Assembly (NCBI GenBank): GCA_038198445.1 | Contig: JBBPZZ010000065.1 | Location: 1-14,876 of the forward strand | Direction: 5' to 3' | From: JACDDK01 sp038198445 | Lineage (GTDB): Bacteria; Actinomycetota; Rubrobacteria; Rubrobacterales; Rubrobacteraceae | Length of the DNA: 14,876 bases | Shown: one piece after another, positions 1-6,256 of the stretch | Numbering within the stretch: position 1 is the first letter of the stretch | Layout: each line of letters opens with the position of its first letter | Notes under the pieces: generated by a model | Databases searched by the model: none | Seen by the model: the letters and a program-made list of their open reading frames with translations, nothing else | Told to the model about the DNA's origin: nothing | Position numbers and translations under genes: made by a program

Positions 1-55
1 GGTTAGGCAAGGGTCTGCAAAACCCTGTACCCCGGTTCGATTCCGGGTGCCGCCT
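1..55 (+). tRNA. tRNA-Cys (GCA), 3' part only
   Basis: The window opens inside this gene, so the 5' acceptor strand and most of the D arm are missing. The anticodon stem AGGGT (10-14) pairs with ACCCT (22-26) around the loop CTGCAAA, which places the GCA anticodon at 17-19. The T arm is CCCGG-TTCGATT-CCGGG (31-47), followed by the 3' acceptor strand TGCCGCC (48-54). The discriminator base is T at 55, as expected for cysteine tRNAs, where U73 is an identity element. CCA is not encoded. A Gly-Cys-Val tRNA cluster is common in Actinobacteria, so a tRNA-Gly may lie just upstream of the window. Confidence 0.95.
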
Positions 56-67
56 CTCGACGGGTAC

Positions 68-139
68 GGGCGATTAGCTCAGGGGGAGAGCGCCTTCCTG
101 ACACGGAGGAGGTCAGTGGTTCGAATCCACTATCGCCCA
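68..139 (+). tRNA. tRNA-Val (GAC)
   Basis: This is a complete cloverleaf. The acceptor strand GGGCGAT (68-74) pairs with ATCGCCC (132-138), with discriminator A139. The D arm contains GCTC and GAGC. The anticodon stem CCTTC/GGAGG, with one T-G wobble, encloses CTGACAC, giving anticodon GAC. The T arm is AGTGG-TTCGAAT-CCACT (115-131). CCA is not encoded and must be added by nucleotidyltransferase. Only 12 bases separate it from the tRNA-Cys, so the two are almost certainly co-transcribed. Confidence 0.95.
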
Positions 140-163
140 CTTTGAGGTTTCGGGTATTAGGCT

Positions 164-181
164 AGGATTTCGCATCCTTTA
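164..181 (+). terminator. possible weak terminator after the tRNA cluster
   Basis: AGGAT (164-168) and ATCCT (174-178) can form a 5-bp stem around a 5-base loop, followed by a short T run (TTTA). It lies 24 bases after tRNA-Val. The stem is short and the T run poor, so termination would be weak at best. Confidence 0.25.
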
Positions 182-201
182 CGGTCTCTGGTCGAGAATA
201 G

Positions 202-759
202 TTGAAAGCTGCAAACGAAGCTATGGTATTCTCCGCATCAATGCGTTTCACGGAACTTCTAAGCAGGTTGACTGGCTTCAGCACTCCAATATTTGGTGTG
301 TCCTGGAACCCGCCTCAGGCGGACATAGCAGTAGCAAAGAGAGTGATTACTGTTCTTGAGGATCGAAGAGTTCTCTATGATCCGACTGATGTAGAGGTAG
401 CGGAGCATTGTATATCGTCTGTTCTACAAATCCGCCAGTTTCTGACACAAGTGCTCGTTGACAAGAACGAAAGCGATGGGCTAGCAGATCATCTTCGCGC
501 TATGCGTTTCGCCTGCCGCAAATTCTTGGACATGGTTGGTGTACCTGCAGATCAACGGGAGTTCCTTTTCTCGCATCATCAGGGTTTTCGGAATGGGTTG
601 CACGATTGGAGACTCAATCAAGCGTTAGGGGAACTCAGAGCTACTTTCGGGGTTCACATTGTTCATATTGCTGTGAAGTACGGGCTTGATGTAGAGGATC
701 AACTTGCGGTTATACTTCCCGAGCCGAGTACAAGTGATGAGCAGGTTGAAAATATTTGA
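202..759 (+). CDS. hypothetical protein, DUF6650-like
   Basis: The protein has up to 185 residues and no enzyme motif that I recognise. Residues around LTGFSTPIFGVSWNPP, then EDRRVLYDP and a predicted helical stretch (LRAMRFACRKFLDMVG), recall from memory a family of about 180-residue bacterial proteins, DUF6650. That assignment has not been searched. There is no signal peptide or membrane segment. The start is uncertain: TTG at 202 is the longest option, ATG at 223 and ATG at 241 are in frame, none has a good Shine-Dalgarno, and 241 begins just before the recognisable block. GC is about 47% over the stretches I counted, against about 60% in thrS, and codon choice is relaxed. Together with its position beside tRNA genes, this suggests acquisition by transfer, but no integrase or att repeat is seen. 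It ends 19 bases before thrS. Confidence 0.7.
   Translation: MKAANEAMVFSASMRFTELLSRLTGFSTPIFGVSWNPPQADIAVAKRVITVLEDRRVLYDPTDVEVAEHCISSVLQIRQFLTQVLVDKNESDGLADHLRAMRFACRKFLDMVGVPADQREFLFSHHQGFRNGLHDWRLNQALGELRATFGVHIVHIAVKYGLDVEDQLAVILPEPSTSDEQVENI
686..716 (+). promoter_or_regulatory. candidate thrS promoter
   Basis: TTGATG (686-691) and TATACT (711-716) resemble -35 and -10 boxes, but the 19-base spacer is long. It lies inside the 3' end of the preceding orphan gene, about 60 bases before thrS, whose own gap to that gene is only 19 bases. It would let thrS be transcribed independently. Confidence 0.3.
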
Positions 760-778
760 ACCTTTTTAGGAGCTGAAT

Positions 779-2707
779 GTGGCTGCGGTTAGGTTGCCCG
801 ATGGTAAGCAAATAGAGATCGAACCGGGGCAGAAGGCCCGCGACGTAGCCGAAATTATCGGCCCGCGTCTGGCGCGCGACGCCATTGTGGCAAAGTTGAA
901 TGGACAGTTGGTAGACCTCGACGCCCCGCTGGACGGCGGCGGTGACTTCGAGATCGTCACGAAGGACTCTCCTGAAGGTCTGTACGTGCTGCGCCACTCT
1001 ACCGCCCACGCGATGGCGCAGGCGATCACCGAGCTTTATCCGGGCAGTAAGTTAACCATCGGCCCCCCGATAGAGGATGGGTTCTACTACGACATCGAAG
1101 TCGCGGGCCGCATCACCGATGAAGACCTGCCCCGCATTGAGGAACGAATGCGCGAGGTCCTCGAACGTGACCTTCCGATCCAACGGGAAGAAGTCTCAAA
1201 GGCCGAGGCCGAGGCGCTCTACGAGGACAACCCCTACAAACTGGAGTTGGTCGAGGGGCTGGATGACGGAGACATCACGATCTACCGCCAGGGAGACTTC
1301 TTCGACCTTTGCCGGGGACCGCACGTACCAAGCACCGGAAAGCTCGGGGCGTTCAAGCTTCAGAACCTCGCGGGGGCCTACTGGCGCGGCGACGAGAAGA
1401 ACACGATGCTCACGCGCATCTATGGTACGGCCTGGCCTACTGAGAAAGAGCTAAAGGCCTATCTGCGGCGGCTGGAGGAGGCGAAGGAGCGGGACCATCG
1501 CAAGATCGGCAAGGACCTCCACCTCTTTACATTCTCGCCGGACATCGGGGCGGGCATCCCGATCTTCCTTCCAAAAGGCGAGATGCTCAGGCATCTCATG
1601 GAGGGTTACGTCCGAGAGGTGCAGACTCGTTACGGCTACGATCACGTCTGGACCGGACACCTGGCGAACGAGCAGCTCTACGTCAAGTCGGGACACATCG
1701 AGCATTACCGGGACGACATGTTCCCGCCGATGGTGGATGGTGACACCCGCTACCGCCTGAAGCCGATGAACTGTCCGAGCCACATGACGCTGTTTAATAC
1801 GCAGGCTCACTCGTACCGGGATCTGCCGCTCAGGTACGCCGAGTTCGCCACGCTCTATCGCTACGAGAAGAGCGGCCAACTCACGGGTTTGACCAGGGTA
1901 CGGAGCCTCACGCAAGACGACGCGCACGTATTCTGCGCCGAAGATCAGGTCCAGGAAGAGTTTGCGCGGGCGCTGGAGATCGTCCGGGAGGTCCTGGATA
2001 CCTACGGGTTCGAAGACTACCGTGTCCGGCTCTCGATGCGGGACCCCGACGACACGAAGTACATCTCCGACGACGAGAAGTGGACCCGCGCGGAGCAGGC
2101 GCTCGTTACGGCGCTGGATACCGCGGGGATACCTTACGAGCCGGTGGCGGGCGAGGCGGCTTTTTATGGTCCGAAGGCGGACTTCATGGCCCGTGACGTG
2201 CTCGGGCGCGAGTGGCAGCTCTCGACGATCCAGGTGGATTTCATCCAGCCGGCCCGGCTCGGGTGCGAGTACATCGGCGAGGATGGTCAGGCGCATACGC
2301 CGGTTTTGTTGCATCGGGCTGTAACCGGGACGACCGAGCGGTTCATGGCCGTCCTGATCGAGCACTACGGTGGCGCGTTCCCGGTCTGGCTCTCACCGGT
2401 GCAGGCGGTCGTTATACCGGTCGCGGATAGACACCTGGATTACGCCCGCAAGGTGAAAGATACGCTCGCCGCGCGGGGCGTCCGCGCCGAGGTAGACGAT
2501 GCCTTGATGAGTATGCAGAAAAAGATCCGGGCGAATGCCCGGCAGAAGGTTCCGTACCTTCTCATCGTGGGCGATGAAGAGGCGGGAGACGGAACGGTCA
2601 ACGTCCGGCGGCGCGGATCCAAGCAGCAGGAAGCTGTGGCGGTAGAGTCCTTCGTGGATCAAGTCGCGCGAGAGACCGCCGGGCGCGAGTCGTATAGACA
2701 GGGGTAG
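779..2707 (+). CDS. thrS: threonyl-tRNA synthetase
   Basis: This cytoplasmic class II synthetase charges tRNA-Thr with threonine using ATP. Its 642 residues match the usual bacterial length. In order it shows an N-terminal TGS domain (about 1-62) and an editing domain with the HxxxH zinc-type motif (H73, H77) and C178/H182 in CRGPH. The catalytic core contains MNCPSHM (C332), RYEKSGQLTGLTRVR and TQDDAHVF (H383). A later LLHRAVTGTTERF segment supplies the third zinc-ligand histidine by family knowledge. An anticodon-binding domain closes the protein. The GTG start is supported by AGGAG at 768-772, 6 bases upstream, and by the complete TGS domain; the ATG at 777 is out of frame. The translation block that follows places it as in enterobacterial thrS-infC-rpmI-rplT clusters. 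No T-box or intrinsic terminator is seen. Confidence 0.97.
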   Translation: MAAVRLPDGKQIEIEPGQKARDVAEIIGPRLARDAIVAKLNGQLVDLDAPLDGGGDFEIVTKDSPEGLYVLRHSTAHAMAQAITELYPGSKLTIGPPIEDGFYYDIEVAGRITDEDLPRIEERMREVLERDLPIQREEVSKAEAEALYEDNPYKLELVEGLDDGDITIYRQGDFFDLCRGPHVPSTGKLGAFKLQNLAGAYWRGDEKNTMLTRIYGTAWPTEKELKAYLRRLEEAKERDHRKIGKDLHLFTFSPDIGAGIPIFLPKGEMLRHLMEGYVREVQTRYGYDHVWTGHLANEQLYVKSGHIEHYRDDMFPPMVDGDTRYRLKPMNCPSHMTLFNTQAHSYRDLPLRYAEFATLYRYEKSGQLTGLTRVRSLTQDDAHVFCAEDQVQEEFARALEIVREVLDTYGFEDYRVRLSMRDPDDTKYISDDEKWTRAEQALVTALDTAGIPYEPVAGEAAFYGPKADFMARDVLGREWQLSTIQVDFIQPARLGCEYIGEDGQAHTPVLLHRAVTGTTERFMAVLIEHYGGAFPVWLSPVQAVVIPVADRHLDYARKVKDTLAARGVRAEVDDALMSMQKKIRANARQKVPYLLIVGDEEAGDGTVNVRRRGSKQQEAVAVESFVDQVARETAGRESYRQG

Positions 2708-2724
2708 TGCCGAAGGGCTATAAT
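2695..2724 (+). promoter_or_regulatory. promoter for infC-rpmI-rplT
   Basis: TAGACA (2695-2700, 5 of 6 matches to TTGACA) and TATAAT (2719-2724, a perfect -10) are separated by 18 bases. Transcription would start near 2731, giving a leader of about 100 bases before infC. The -35 lies within the last codons of thrS, so the ribosomal protein genes can be expressed apart from thrS. Confidence 0.7.
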
Positions 2725-2745
2725 AGCGATTGTTGTTTGGGGCCC

Positions 2746-2760
2746 GCGCCGGTCCGGCGC
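2746..2760 (+). promoter_or_regulatory. GC-rich hairpin in the infC leader
   Basis: GCGCCG (2746-2751) pairs perfectly with CGGCGC (2755-2760) around the 3-base loop GTC. It lies about 15 bases into the transcript expected from the promoter at 2695-2724. No T run follows, so it is not a classic terminator. A smaller GCAA/TTGC hairpin follows near 2778-2791. IF3 and L20 operons are commonly autoregulated through their leaders, so a control role is plausible but unproven. Confidence 0.4.
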
Positions 2761-2828
2761 CTTAACGGAAGTCAAAGTGCAAGGGCTTGCGGTCCCGAAA
2801 AAAGCGGTATTGAGAGGAGTGATGCACA

Positions 2829-3401
2829 GTAGCAACTGAAGAAGAGCCGAGGATCAACGGCCAGATACGAGCGCGTTCGGTGCGGTTGATCTCCGCGAGC
2901 GGTGAACAGATGGGGATAAAGCATATCCGGGAGGCGATGGACTACGCGGAGAGGTTGGATCTCGACCTAGTCGAGGTCGCACCGAACGCGGACCCGCCGG
3001 TAGCCCGGACCATGGACTACGGAAAGTACAAGTACCAGAAGGAGCAGGACCGCAAGGCCGCCCGCAAGAAGCAGGTCAACATCAACGTCCGCGAGATAAA
3101 GCTCCGGCCAAAGATCGGCGACCACGACTTCGAGACAAAGAAGGGTCACGTCGTCCGGTTCCTGAAAGGCGGCGACAAGGTCAAGGTCACCATCATGTTC
3201 CGCGGGCGCGAAGTGCAGCACCCGGACCTGGGTGAAAAGCTCCTGCGGCGGCTCTCCGAGGATGTCTCGGAATTGGGTCGCATCGAGAGTCAGCCGAACC
3301 TCGACGGACGCAACATGGTCATGGTGCTCGGCCCGAGGAAAGACCTGAAGGAATCAGCGCCGTCGGACGAAGCCCAGGAGAAGAGCGCCGCCCAACGCTA
3401 A
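2829..3401 (+). CDS. infC: translation initiation factor IF-3
   Basis: IF-3 binds the 30S subunit, prevents premature 50S joining and checks start codons and initiator tRNA. The N-terminal domain (INGQIRARSVRLISASGEQ), a lysine/arginine-rich linker (KYKYQKEQDRKAARKKQ) and the C-terminal domain (EIKLRPKIGDHDFETK, then KVTIMFRGRE) are all present. The first standard start in this frame is GTG at 2880, but that would cut into the conserved IxGQIRAxxVRLI strand. The frame is open back to a TGA at 2820-2822 and contains no ATG, GTG or TTG before 2880. AGAGGAG at 2813-2819 is a strong Shine-Dalgarno, and GTA at 2829 lies 9 bases on, giving a family-like start (Val/Met)-ATEEEPRING and 190 residues. 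E. coli infC also uses a rare start (AUU) for autoregulation. The exact start remains inferred. Confidence 0.9.
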   Translation, partial: VATEEEPRINGQIRARSVRLISASGEQMGIKHIREAMDYAERLDLDLVEVAPNADPPVARTMDYGKYKYQKEQDRKAARKKQVNINVREIKLRPKIGDHDFETKKGHVVRFLKGGDKVKVTIMFRGREVQHPDLGEKLLRRLSEDVSELGRIESQPNLDGRNMVMVLGPRKDLKESAPSDEAQEKSAAQR

Positions 3402-3411
3402 AGCAACAGTT

Positions 3412-3420
3412 TGCTACAAT
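3412..3420 (+). promoter_or_regulatory. candidate extended -10 promoter before rpmI
   Basis: TGCTACAAT matches an extended -10 (TGn plus a hexamer with 5 of 6 consensus bases) just after the infC stop. No convincing -35 lies 17 bases upstream. It would start an RNA with about 95 bases before rpmI, in a 120-base gap that could host L20-type translational control. The rest of the gap shows no clear structure. Confidence 0.35.
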
Positions 3421-3521
3421 ACACTCTGTTGTCTGATTGACGGAGGCGAACCGGCCTAAACTCCCGTGCCGCCAGCCCCGTTGTTTTAGAGTAGTAAGTA
3501 CACGAAACGTGGAGGACATAC

Positions 3522-3719
3522 GTGCCGAAGATGAAGACCCATAAGGGCGCCGCCGGGCGCTTCGAGGTTGGGAAAAAGGGCAGGATCAAACGCCGCCGCA
3601 GCGGCCACAATCACATTCTGGAGAAGAAAGCGCAGAAGCGTAAGCGCCGTCTGAATACGGAGACGACCATTCACTCCTCGGACGAGAAGCGCATCAAGCG
3701 CCTTCTGGGGGTGAGGTAG
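3522..3719 (+). CDS. rpmI: 50S ribosomal protein L35
   Basis: This small, very basic protein of the large ribosomal subunit has 65 residues, the usual length. It begins MPKMKTHKGAAGRFEV and ends in RIKRLLGVR, both typical of bL35. The GTG start at 3522 is chosen over ATG at 3531 because the N-terminal MPKMKTHKGA is conserved and GGAGG (3511-3515) lies 6 bases upstream. It sits between infC and rplT as in most bacteria, and its stop codon is separated from rplT by a single base, so translation is probably coupled. Confidence 0.96.
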   Translation: MPKMKTHKGAAGRFEVGKKGRIKRRRSGHNHILEKKAQKRKRRLNTETTIHSSDEKRIKRLLGVR

Positions 3720-3720
3720 C

Positions 3721-4458
3721 ATGGCTCGTACCGCGCGCAGTCTCCACGCCCGCAAGAAGCGCCGCAAGGTATTAGAGCAGGCGAAAGGATACCGGGGGAC
3801 CAAGCACAGCTCGTACAAGCGGGCCAAGGAGCAGGTCTGGAAGAGCGGTGTCTACGCCTACGAAGGCCGTAAGCAGCGAAAGAGAGACTTCAGGGCGCTC
3901 TGGATCCAACGAATCAACGCCGGAGTCCGCGAGCACGGACTCTCCTACTCGCAGTTCATTCACGGCCTGAAGCTCGCGGAGATAGACCTGGACCGCAAGA
4001 TCCTGGCCGACCTCGCCGCCACCGAACCGGAAGCCTTCGCCGGCATCGTAGCCCAGGCCCAGAATGCCCTGGACGGTAACCCCGTCGAGATGCAGGTCAA
4101 GGTCGAGTGGCCTTCCGAACCAAAGCCTGACCCCAGGGCGCGTAAGAAGCCCAAGCCCGCCGAAAAGCCGAAGCCTCCCGATGCCGAGCCGGCGCCCGAG
4201 GTAGAGGCGACCGAAGCCGCCGAGCAGAAAGCCGAGGACCTCGGAGTGGACCTCGAGTCCGTCGAAGGCTCCGGCGCCGAGGGGCGCGTACTCGTCGATG
4301 ATGTCGAGGAAGCCGCCGATGATCAGGGCATCGTAAACGCGACCGAGGCCGCGGAATCAAAGGCCGAAGAGCTTGGCGTGGATCTCTCCACCGTCGAAGG
4401 CAGCGGCGCCAACGGGCGTATAACCGTGGGTGACGTGGAGAAGGCCGCCGACAAGTAA
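3721..4458 (+). CDS. rplT: 50S ribosomal protein L20 with long C-terminal extension
   Basis: L20 binds 23S rRNA early in 50S assembly and often represses its own operon. Residues 1 to about 118 are a normal bL20 (MARTARSLHARKKRRKVLEQAKGY, FRALWIQRINAG, YSQFIHGLKLA), which is the usual full length. The frame then continues for about 125 more residues. A proline- and charge-rich linker (about 129-162) leads to two tandem repeats at 163-200 and 207-244. Each has the pattern ATEAAExKAExLGVDLxxVEGSGAxGRxxVxDVExAAD, which resembles the peripheral subunit-binding (E3-binding) domain of 2-oxo acid dehydrogenase E2 proteins. The ATG is preceded by GGGGGTGAGG within rpmI. There is no sign of a frameshift, and GC and codon use in the tail match the core. 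Confidence 0.95.
   Translation: MARTARSLHARKKRRKVLEQAKGYRGTKHSSYKRAKEQVWKSGVYAYEGRKQRKRDFRALWIQRINAGVREHGLSYSQFIHGLKLAEIDLDRKILADLAATEPEAFAGIVAQAQNALDGNPVEMQVKVEWPSEPKPDPRARKKPKPAEKPKPPDAEPAPEVEATEAAEQKAEDLGVDLESVEGSGAEGRVLVDDVEEAADDQGIVNATEAAESKAEELGVDLSTVEGSGANGRITVGDVEKAADK
4207..4320 (+). repeat. rplT tail repeat 1 (E3-binding-like)
   Basis: This encodes L20 residues 163-200. The LGVDLESVEGSGAEGRVLVDDVEEA core has the G-x-G-x-x-G-R turn and final acidic helix of peripheral subunit-binding domains. It is clearly homologous to the repeat at 4339-4452 at the protein level. Confidence 0.8.
4339..4452 (+). repeat. rplT tail repeat 2 (E3-binding-like)
   Basis: This encodes L20 residues 207-244, with core LGVDLSTVEGSGANGRITV. 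It keeps most residues of repeat 1 while many codons differ synonymously. The duplication is therefore old and the protein sequence has been maintained. Confidence 0.8.
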
Positions 4459-4481
4459 ACCGGATAGAGCTTCTTCGAGCC

Positions 4482-5153
4482 GTGATCTCCTTGAAGCGCG
4501 CAGCCAGGCTCAACCATAAGAAGTACCGTGAGATCGAGCGGCTGTTCTTGGCCGAGGGGGCGGCTCTGATCCAGGAGTCCCGCGATTCACCCCGGCAAGT
4601 GTTCGAAAAGCCCGAAGAAATACGCCGCGTCTCGGCGCTCAAGACCCCGGCCGATCCGGTCGGGATCTTCCCGTTTCTGGATGTGTCAGGACAAGAGCTG
4701 GCCGCATCCGCGGACAGGATCATACTGCTCCACAGTGTTCAGGACCCCGGCAACGTCGGCACAATCATCCGATCCGCCCACGCATTTGACGCCGGTGTCG
4801 CGCTCTCGACCGGTTGCGCCGATCTCTATAACCCCAAAACCGTCCGGGCGACGATGGGCTCCATCTTCCACGCGCCGGTCGCCCGAGAGCTTGACTCGCT
4901 GACGTTTCTACGGTTGGCGGAAGCGGCGGGATTCACCACGTCAGCGGCAATGCCAGACGCTGGAGATACTCCACGATCCATGCCTTCCGGGAAGGTTCTG
5001 CTGGTGGTTGGGGCCGAGGGCGGCGGGCTGCCGGATGAGGTCATTGACGCCTGTAGGCGGCGGGTGACGATCCCTTCTCGGGCTGCCTCTTTAAACGCTG
5101 CGATTGCCGCTTCTATACTGCTCTACGACGCATATTCGCGTGTGCTACCATAG
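4482..5153 (+). CDS. SpoU/TrmH-family RNA 2'-O-methyltransferase
   Basis: It is predicted to transfer a methyl group from S-adenosylmethionine to a ribose 2'-OH in rRNA or tRNA. The C-terminal SPOUT domain carries the three family motifs: DPGNVGTIIRSAHAF (88-102, with N91 and R97), LLVVGAEGGGLP (173-184) and VTIPSRAASLNAAIAASILLYDAY (195-218). A short N-terminal region (LFLAEGAALIQES) resembles the SpoU substrate-binding domain but is compact. The whole protein has 223 residues, against about 260 in many relatives. In Mycobacterium an equivalent gene (tsnR) lies between rplT and pheS, which supports the assignment; the exact target nucleotide cannot be told. The GTG start has only a poor Shine-Dalgarno, 23 bases after rplT. 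Confidence 0.88.
   Translation: MISLKRAARLNHKKYREIERLFLAEGAALIQESRDSPRQVFEKPEEIRRVSALKTPADPVGIFPFLDVSGQELAASADRIILLHSVQDPGNVGTIIRSAHAFDAGVALSTGCADLYNPKTVRATMGSIFHAPVARELDSLTFLRLAEAAGFTTSAAMPDAGDTPRSMPSGKVLLVVGAEGGGLPDEVIDACRRRVTIPSRAASLNAAIAASILLYDAYSRVLP
5143..5151 (+). promoter_or_regulatory. candidate extended -10 for near-leaderless pheS
   Basis: TGCTACCAT at the very end of the methyltransferase gene resembles an extended -10. The expected transcription start (about 5158) is only 2 bases before the pheS ATG at 5160, and no Shine-Dalgarno is visible. There is no good -35. Confidence 0.3.
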
Positions 5154-5159
5154 CGCTCT

Positions 5160-6188
5160 ATGATGACCGCCGGACGAATAGAAGAGCTTAGAGAAGAAGC
5201 GCTTGCCGCCGTCGCTGCCGCGAAGTCTACTTCCGATCTGGAGAGCATCCGCGTCAAATATCTCGGACGGTCGGCGGACCTAACGGAGATCAAAAAAAGC
5301 ATCGGCTCGTTGCCCCCCGAGCAACGCAAGGACGTCGGAGGCTCCGTCAACCGGGCCTCCCGCGAGATCGAGGCCGCGCTCTCCGAAAGGGTCGGCGAGC
5401 TGGCCGCCGGCGAACGTGAAGCCCGTCTGCGCGCCGAGGCCGTTGACGTAACTCTTCCGGGGGTTTTGCATCCGAAAGGGCATCTCCATCCCACGCTGCG
5501 GGTTATCGACGAGGTCACGGACTTCTTCGTGGGGCTGGGCTACCGGGTGGCCGAGGGGCCGGAGGTCGAGACCGACTACTACAACTTTACCGCCCTGAAC
5601 ATTCCGCCGGGACATCCGGCGCGCGGCATGCAGGACACTTTCTTCCTCGACGATGGGCTGGTATTACGTACCCATACTTCGCCGGTCCAGATCCGGACGA
5701 TGCTCTCGCAGGAGCCGCCCGTTTACGTTATCTGTCCCGGAAGGGTTTACCGGCGTGATTCCGACCCGACCCACACGCCGATGTTCCACCAGATCGAAGG
5801 TCTCGCCGTGGATAAATCTCTTACCCTCGGTCACCTGAAAGGCACCCTTACGGCGATGGTCCGTCACGTCTTCGGAGACAAGGTGCGGTTGCGGCTGCGG
5901 CCGAGCTACTTCCAGTTCACCGAGCCGAGCGTCGAGATGGACGTGAGTTGCTTCGTCTGCGACGGCACGGACCCAGGCTGTAAAGTCTGCAAGGGCGCGG
6001 GCTGGTTGGAGATGGGTGGCGCGGGGATGGTAGACCCGGCGGTGCTCGAAGAAGTCGGCTACGATCCCGAAGAGTACACCGGATTCGCGTTCGGGTTCGG
6101 CCCGGATCGCATGGCTATGGTCAAGTACGACATCCCGGACCTCCGCATGTTCTTCGAGGGCGACCTGCGATTCCTGCGGCAGTTTTGA
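5160..6188 (+). CDS. pheS: phenylalanyl-tRNA synthetase alpha subunit
   Basis: This is the catalytic subunit of the (alpha-beta)2 enzyme that charges tRNA-Phe. The 342 residues match the family. An N-terminal coiled coil (about 1-95, tRNA contact) is followed by the class II core: FTALNIPPGHPARGMQDTFF (143-162), motif 2 around VYRRDSDPTHTPMFHQIEG, and motif 3 GFAFGFGPDRMAM (308-320). An insertion with four cysteines, CFVC and CKVC (264, 267, 274, 277), looks like the metal-binding knuckle found in many Gram-positive PheS. The protein starts with two ATG codons, and the first is used here. No Shine-Dalgarno is seen; the start lies 6 bases after the preceding stop, so coupling or a leaderless mRNA is likely. 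pheT follows after 68 bases. Confidence 0.97.
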   Translation: MMTAGRIEELREEALAAVAAAKSTSDLESIRVKYLGRSADLTEIKKSIGSLPPEQRKDVGGSVNRASREIEAALSERVGELAAGEREARLRAEAVDVTLPGVLHPKGHLHPTLRVIDEVTDFFVGLGYRVAEGPEVETDYYNFTALNIPPGHPARGMQDTFFLDDGLVLRTHTSPVQIRTMLSQEPPVYVICPGRVYRRDSDPTHTPMFHQIEGLAVDKSLTLGHLKGTLTAMVRHVFGDKVRLRLRPSYFQFTEPSVEMDVSCFVCDGTDPGCKVCKGAGWLEMGGAGMVDPAVLEEVGYDPEEYTGFAFGFGPDRMAMVKYDIPDLRMFFEGDLRFLRQF

Positions 6189-6233
6189 AGCGGTTGCGGT
6201 TGGCTCTCTTGTTTCAGTTGCAACCACTTCAAA
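6184..6233 (+). promoter_or_regulatory. inverted repeat spanning the pheS stop, pheS-pheT gap
   Basis: TTTGAAG (6184-6190) plus GGTTGC (6192-6197) pair with GCAACC (6220-6225) plus CTTCAAA (6227-6233). The 14-position stem has one C-A mismatch and a 22-base loop. The pheS stop codon lies in the 5' arm. CGGTTG is duplicated (6191-6196 and 6197-6202), so the second copy can pair with CAACC instead, giving a shifted hairpin. No T run directly follows. The remainder of the gap holds an AT-rich palindrome, AAATTAATTT (6231-6240). Confidence 0.55.
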
Positions 6234-6256
6234 TTAATTTCTAGAAGGGTAGGCCT

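Noticed and set aside
140..778. Possible integrated element at the tRNA-Val 3' end
   Set aside because: No integrase, no duplicated tRNA 3' end and no second boundary can be seen; only one low-GC gene is present.
1451..2365. 304-codon open frame on the minus strand
   Set aside because: It lies wholly antisense to thrS, which has unmistakable synthetase motifs. The antisense product has no recognisable domain and is a by-product of GC-rich codon use.
2819..2839. Mini-ORF (ATG at 2822, MHSSN) as a leader peptide gene for infC
   Set aside because: The ATG is only 2 bases from the Shine-Dalgarno and the peptide has no informative codons. It is kept only as a note on the infC start.
4207..4452. 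Frameshift fusion of rplT with a separate downstream gene
   Set aside because: The frame, codon use and GC continue smoothly through linker and repeats, and no start signal precedes the repeats, so a true fusion is more likely than an error.
4097..4723. 208-codon minus-strand frame, rich in arginine and proline
   Set aside because: It is antisense to the low-complexity L20 tail, and its composition mirrors that tail. No gene-like features.
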